NCBI GenBank assembly: GCA_030683815.1 | Contig: JAUXPJ010000016.1 | Coordinates: forward strand, 1 to 57,693 | Source of the DNA: Flavobacteriaceae bacterium | GTDB lineage: Bacteria; Bacteroidota; Bacteroidia; Flavobacteriales; Flavobacteriaceae | Reading direction: 5' to 3' | DNA: 57,693 nucleotides | Notes under the pieces: model-generated | Told to the model about the DNA's origin: nothing | The model's database searches: none | Seen by the model: the letters and a program-made list of their open reading frames with translations, nothing else | In this document: one piece after another, positions 54,721 through 57,693 of the stretch | Layout: every line of letters starts with the position of its first letter | How positions within the stretch are numbered: the stretch's first letter is position 1 | Made by a program: the position numbers and the translations under genes

Positions 54721-55245
54721 TTAATTTTTGGAAGGCGGATATTTTGCCAAAATTTCTTTGACAAATTCTTTAATTCTCTGCTCTTTTTTAACGCCGGTTA
54801 AATTGTTCAAAACACCACTTCCGGTTCCTTGCCAAACCATTTCTTTTTTCTGTGCATCGATAATATCAATAAACAAAGTTCCTTCGGTATATTTTGCATA
54901 CTGCACACCAAATCCCGGACCGTAATACCAAGGATACCAACCAAAATGCATATTGTTATAGATGTCTACTTTTTCTTGTGATTTGGTAAAAATATTGACC
55001 AACACATCCGGATTTTCTGATTTTTTCATGCCTTTTGCCAATAATTCATCTTCAATGGCGTACATAATTCTTTTTTTGTCTAAATCGTTGATATCAGCAT
55101 TGTCAATCCCTTTTTTATAAAAAGCGAATGTTTGGTATTGCGCAAAATTGGTTCTGGAATCGTAATCAGTAGTAACGCGCACACTAACACACGATTCTAT
55201 TGTTAGGGCTACTAAAAGAAGGAGGATGACAGTAAAACGTTTCAT
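54721..55245 (-). CDS. DUF4136 lipoprotein
   Basis: A 174-residue lipoprotein with signal MKRFTVILLLLVALTIESC (Cys19 in the lipobox) and a DUF4136 domain starting VRVTTDYDSRTNFAQYQTFA, with LVNIFTKSQEKVD and a Tyr/Gly/Pro-rich GWYPWYYGPGF segment. Function is unknown; the protein is probably anchored to the outer membrane. A palindromic element (55262-55345) lies just upstream. Confidence 0.92.
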   Translation of the reverse strand: MKRFTVILLLLVALTIESCVSVRVTTDYDSRTNFAQYQTFAFYKKGIDNADINDLDKKRIMYAIEDELLAKGMKKSENPDVLVNIFTKSQEKVDIYNNMHFGWYPWYYGPGFGVQYAKYTEGTLFIDIIDAQKKEMVWQGTGSGVLNNLTGVKKEQRIKEFVKEILAKYPPSKN

Positions 55246-55261
55246 ATGTATATATTTATTT

Positions 55262-55345
55262 AATTTTAATGGTCATATGGAATTTGCCAGTTTGATTAAA
55301 ATTTCTTCATCAATAATTATGTTTTTTCAAACATGGCTATTTCAT
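55262..55345. repeat. Copy B of an 83/84-bp imperfect palindrome
   Basis: The related copy is 6191-6273. Here the arms ATGGAATTTGCCAGTTTGA (55277-55295) and TCAAACATGGCTATTTCAT (55327-55345) are inverted relatives of each other, about 16 of 19 matching with two single-base gaps, around a 31-base AT-rich loop. It lies between the urocanate hydratase stop and the DUF4136 start, on the same strand context as copy A. Function unknown. Confidence 0.6.
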
Positions 55346-55356
55346 GATAAATAGTA

Positions 55357-57405
55357 TTAAAATAAATTATTCAAAATTGCATCATCAACTTTATTGGGAA
55401 GGGTAACTTTGAGTTGTGGTTCCAATTCCATCGCTCTTTTAATGGCGAATTCTGCTCCTTCATTTCTTGCCCAACTTCTGCGCGAAATTCCGTTGTTCAC
55501 ATCCCAGAAAAGCATTGATTTTAAGCGCCTTTCAGCTTCTAAACTTCCATCAAGAACCATACCAAAGCCCCCATTTATTACTTCTCCCCAACCAACTCCA
55601 CCGCCGTTATGAATCGACACCCAAGTGGCTCCTCTAAAACTATCACCAATTACATTTTGAATCGCCATATCGGCCGTAAAACGGGAACCGTCGTAAATAT
55701 TAGAGGTTTCCCTATAAGGTGAATCGGTTCCTGAAACATCGTGATGATCTCTTCCCAGCACAATAGGTGCCGAAATTTCTCCATTTTTAAGCGCATCATT
55801 AAACGCTTGGGCAATTTTCACGCGGCCTTCGGCATCGGCATATAAAATGCGCGCTTGCGAACCCACCACCAAATTGTTCTTTTTAGCTTCTTTAATCCAT
55901 TTGATATTATCGCTCATTTGTTGCTGAATTTCAGCCGGAGATTTCAGTATCAATTCCTCCAGAACTTTGGTCGCAATGACATCCGTTTTGTCTAAATCAT
56001 CGGCAAGCGCACTGGTGCAAACCCATCTAAAAGGGCCAAATCCGTAATCAAAACACATGGGACCCATAATGTCTTCTACATAGGAAGGATATTCCCATCT
56101 CTCTGTCTCTTCCCCAAGGAAAGAGAGGGTTTCTTTATTGCAAAAATTACCATTTTGATCTTTATAAATTTCAGCTCCTGCTCTACCGGCTTCCAATAAA
56201 AAGGCGTTTCCATAATCGAAAAAATAGGTTCCTTTAGCGGTGTGAATATTGATAGCTTTTGCTTGTCTTCTAAGTGATTCTTGAATGTGTTCTTTAAATT
56301 TCTGCGGATTTTCTACCATCATTTGATTGGATTCCTCGAAACTTAATCCAACCGGATAATAACCTCCAGCCCACGGATTGTGAAGCGAAGTTTGATCAGA
56401 GCCCAAATCGACATACAATTCAATCTCAGCAAATTTTTCCCAAACATCCACAATATTTCCCTGAAGGGCAATGGAAACAATTTCCTTGTTTTCTTTGGCT
56501 TTTTTAACCCGATTTACCAATACATCCAAATCAGTAATGACCTCATCTACCCATTTTTGAGAATGTCGGGTGTAAACTGCTTTTGGGTTGATTTCGGCAC
56601 AAACCGTGATACAACCGGCGATATTTCCGGCTTTTGGTTGCGCTCCGCTCATTCCTCCCAAACCGGAAGTCAAAAATAATTTACCGGATAAATCTTCTCC
56701 ATTTTTAGCAATCTTCCTACCCGCATTTAAAACAGTAATGGTGGTTCCATGTACAATTCCTTGCGGACCGATGTACATATAACTTCCTGCAGTCATTTGT
56801 CCGTATTGCGAAACACCTAGCGCGTTGAATTTTTCCCAATCATCCGGTTTTGAATAGTTAGGAATCACCATTCCGTTGGTAACCACTGCTCTTGGGGCAC
56901 TTTTATGCGATGGAAATAATCCCATCGGATGACCCGAATAGATGACCAGAGTTTGTTCCTCTGTCATTTGAGCCAAATACTGCATGGTCAATAAATACTG
57001 TGCCCAATTTTGAAATACGGCTCCGTTTCCTCCGTATGTTATCAATTCATGAGGATGTTGTGCCACCGCATGATCCAAATTATTTTGAATCATATGCATG
57101 ATGGCTTTTGCTTGGTCACACTTTCCGGGATATTCTTGGATAGGTCTCGCTTTTAATTCATAATTAGGATGAAATCGGTACATATAAATCCGGCCATAAT
57201 CGGCAAATTCTTTGGCAAATTCTTTGGCTAAAACTTCATGGTGTTTCTTATCAAAATAGCGCAGCGCATTGCGAATGGCTAACTTTTTTTCTGCTGTATT
57301 TAAGATTTCTTTTCTTTTAGGCGCATGATTGATATTGGCATCATATATTTTTGGCGATGGTAATTCAGCTGGAATTCCTTGCAATATTTCTTCTTGAAAA
57401 GTCAT
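55357..57405 (-). CDS. hutU: Urocanate hydratase HutU
   Basis: Second step of histidine breakdown, urocanate to imidazolone propionate, using tightly bound NAD. The 682-residue protein has ITYGGNGAVFQNW, YSGHPMGLFPSH, the NAD-region SGLGGMSGAQPKAG and the late GGGVGWGEVINGG and ARNEG motifs. It is longer than Pseudomonas HutU (about 560), the usual Bacteroidota form. The start is the ATG at 57405 (MTFQEEILQGIP); the 31-codon longer frame begins upstream of a -7 box and encodes a non-conserved hydrophobic tail. No hutH, hutI or hutG is within the window. Confidence 0.96.
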   Translation of the reverse strand: MTFQEEILQGIPAELPSPKIYDANINHAPKRKEILNTAEKKLAIRNALRYFDKKHHEVLAKEFAKEFADYGRIYMYRFHPNYELKARPIQEYPGKCDQAKAIMHMIQNNLDHAVAQHPHELITYGGNGAVFQNWAQYLLTMQYLAQMTEEQTLVIYSGHPMGLFPSHKSAPRAVVTNGMVIPNYSKPDDWEKFNALGVSQYGQMTAGSYMYIGPQGIVHGTTITVLNAGRKIAKNGEDLSGKLFLTSGLGGMSGAQPKAGNIAGCITVCAEINPKAVYTRHSQKWVDEVITDLDVLVNRVKKAKENKEIVSIALQGNIVDVWEKFAEIELYVDLGSDQTSLHNPWAGGYYPVGLSFEESNQMMVENPQKFKEHIQESLRRQAKAINIHTAKGTYFFDYGNAFLLEAGRAGAEIYKDQNGNFCNKETLSFLGEETERWEYPSYVEDIMGPMCFDYGFGPFRWVCTSALADDLDKTDVIATKVLEELILKSPAEIQQQMSDNIKWIKEAKKNNLVVGSQARILYADAEGRVKIAQAFNDALKNGEISAPIVLGRDHHDVSGTDSPYRETSNIYDGSRFTADMAIQNVIGDSFRGATWVSIHNGGGVGWGEVINGGFGMVLDGSLEAERRLKSMLFWDVNNGISRRSWARNEGAEFAIKRAMELEPQLKVTLPNKVDDAILNNLF

Positions 57406-57425
57406 TTTTGATGTATTTTTATAGA

Positions 57426-57433
57426 GCAAATTT
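57426..57433 (-). promoter_or_regulatory. -7 box for hutU
   Basis: Minus-strand TAAATTTG matches TAnnTTTG and lies 20 bases upstream of the ATG at 57405. It supports the shorter HutU start. Confidence 0.5.
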
Positions 57434-57540
57434 ACGGCTTTTAGGTTGAAGAAATAACATCGCCATATTATAAAAAAACTAAAAAAATGATTATCCATTT
57501 AAAATATTTCATCCCTAAATCGTTTTCTGCTTTTACCTAG

Positions 57541-57594
57541 TTCCGCAAAGTATTCCTATGAAAAGCTCCGCAAATGTCTCCTGACTTTGCGGAA
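57541..57594. repeat. REP-like hairpin upstream of the transposase
   Basis: TTCCGCAAAGT (57541-57551) is a perfect 11-bp inverted repeat of ACTTTGCGGAA (57584-57594). A second direct copy of the half-site, TCCGCAAA (57567-57574), can pair with the same right arm, so two alternative hairpins exist. Such palindromes next to a RAYT gene are the expected substrate of that enzyme. Confidence 0.75.
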
Positions 57595-57603
57595 TATTTT
57601 CAA

Positions 57604-57611
57604 TATCTTTG
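57604..57611 (+). promoter_or_regulatory. -7 box for the transposase gene
   Basis: TATCTTTG matches TAnnTTTG and is 15 bases before the ATG at 57627. Confidence 0.5.
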
Positions 57612-57626
57612 ATAAAAACATAAATT

Positions 57627-57693
57627 ATGAAAGAGGGTTATGTAATAAGAGATCAAACTTTGCCTCATTTTTTAACAATAACAGTTGTTGATT
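57627..57693 (+). CDS. REP-associated (RAYT, IS200-like) transposase, 5' end only
   Basis: Only the first 22 codons are in the window: MKEGYVIRDQTLPHFLTITV plus two residues. This start (YVIRDQ, PHFLT, TVVD) matches the Bacteroidota group of Y1 tyrosine transposases related to IS200 and to RAYT proteins, which handle REP palindromes. The catalytic HUH motif and Tyr would lie beyond the edge. A palindrome of the right type and a promoter lie just upstream, so the gene may be active. The call rests on a short fragment. Confidence 0.7.
   Translation, partial: MKEGYVIRDQTLPHFLTITVVD

Noticed and set aside
54651-54764. N-terminal extension of the DUF5522 protein
   Set aside because: It overlaps a strong terminator and the end of the DUF4136 coding sequence and has no family similarity.
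57406-57498. 31-codon N-terminal extension of HutU
   Set aside because: Not conserved in character, and a -7 box lies within it just upstream of the shorter start.

Overview
The window is about 57.7 kb of AT-rich bacterial chromosome from a member of the Bacteroidota, most likely a Flavobacterium-like Flavobacteriaceae. The evidence is threefold. The marker families are typical of the group: an FtsZ of about 640 residues, a penicillin-binding protein with one PASTA domain, Rho with a long N-terminal insertion, DUF4293, DUF1599, a DoxX/thioredoxin fusion and Fic-DUF4172. Shine-Dalgarno sites are largely absent. Many genes have a Bacteroidota-type -7 box (TAnnTTTG) 5-25 bases upstream of the start, and several of these boxes decide between alternative start codons. 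No prophage, CRISPR array or complete insertion sequence is visible. I did not run any search; all names rest on motif and sequence recognition.

Region 1 (1-16480), minus strand: a complete division and cell-wall (dcw) cluster read as mraZ, rsmH, ftsL-like, ftsI/PBP, murE, mraY, murD, ftsW, murG, murC, ftsQ, ftsA, ftsZ. Genes are nearly all overlapping or only a few bases apart, and a strong hairpin terminator follows ftsZ. Three GTGG repeats at 10-bp spacing upstream of mraZ look like MraZ operator boxes. A yqeY-like gene and tRNA-Arg(TCG) follow, ending in a hairpin inside a duplicated segment at the left edge. murF and ddl are not in the cluster.

Region 2 (16480-24950), plus strand: an alpha/beta hydrolase, engB and an RluA-type pseudouridine synthase; then a tight GMC oxidoreductase / aldehyde dehydrogenase / nitroreductase set; then a sugar aminotransferase and galE.

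Region 3 (24950-30585) looks accessory: an AT-rich ChaN/Tiki-like lipoprotein, a Fic protein with possible operator repeats, and a metallophosphoesterase paired with a MurG-like glycosyltransferase. Related short palindromic elements lie between these genes.

Region 4 (30585-46310): fabD, DUF2797, a bacterial GH3 acyl-adenylating enzyme, polyprenyl synthetase, an MFS exporter, a DUF1684 lipoprotein, TatD, TcdA, CrcB, a DoxX-thioredoxin protein, DUF1599, LOG, folP, a lipoprotein, the c-di-AMP synthase cdaA, an ABC exporter, truA and a YfcE-like phosphodiesterase.

Region 5 (46310-57693): a LuxR-type response regulator broken by a two-base insertion in a G run, DUF4293, rho, an operon of oppB-like permease / tpiA / prmA / clpS, pyrF, a cytosolic BtuF-like protein, DUF5522, DUF4136, urocanate hydratase, and at the right edge the first 22 codons of a REP-associated (RAYT/IS200-like) transposase preceded by its own hairpin. 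The most curious unexplained signals are an 84-bp imperfect palindrome present twice, about 49 kb apart, and the palindromic elements bordering region 3.
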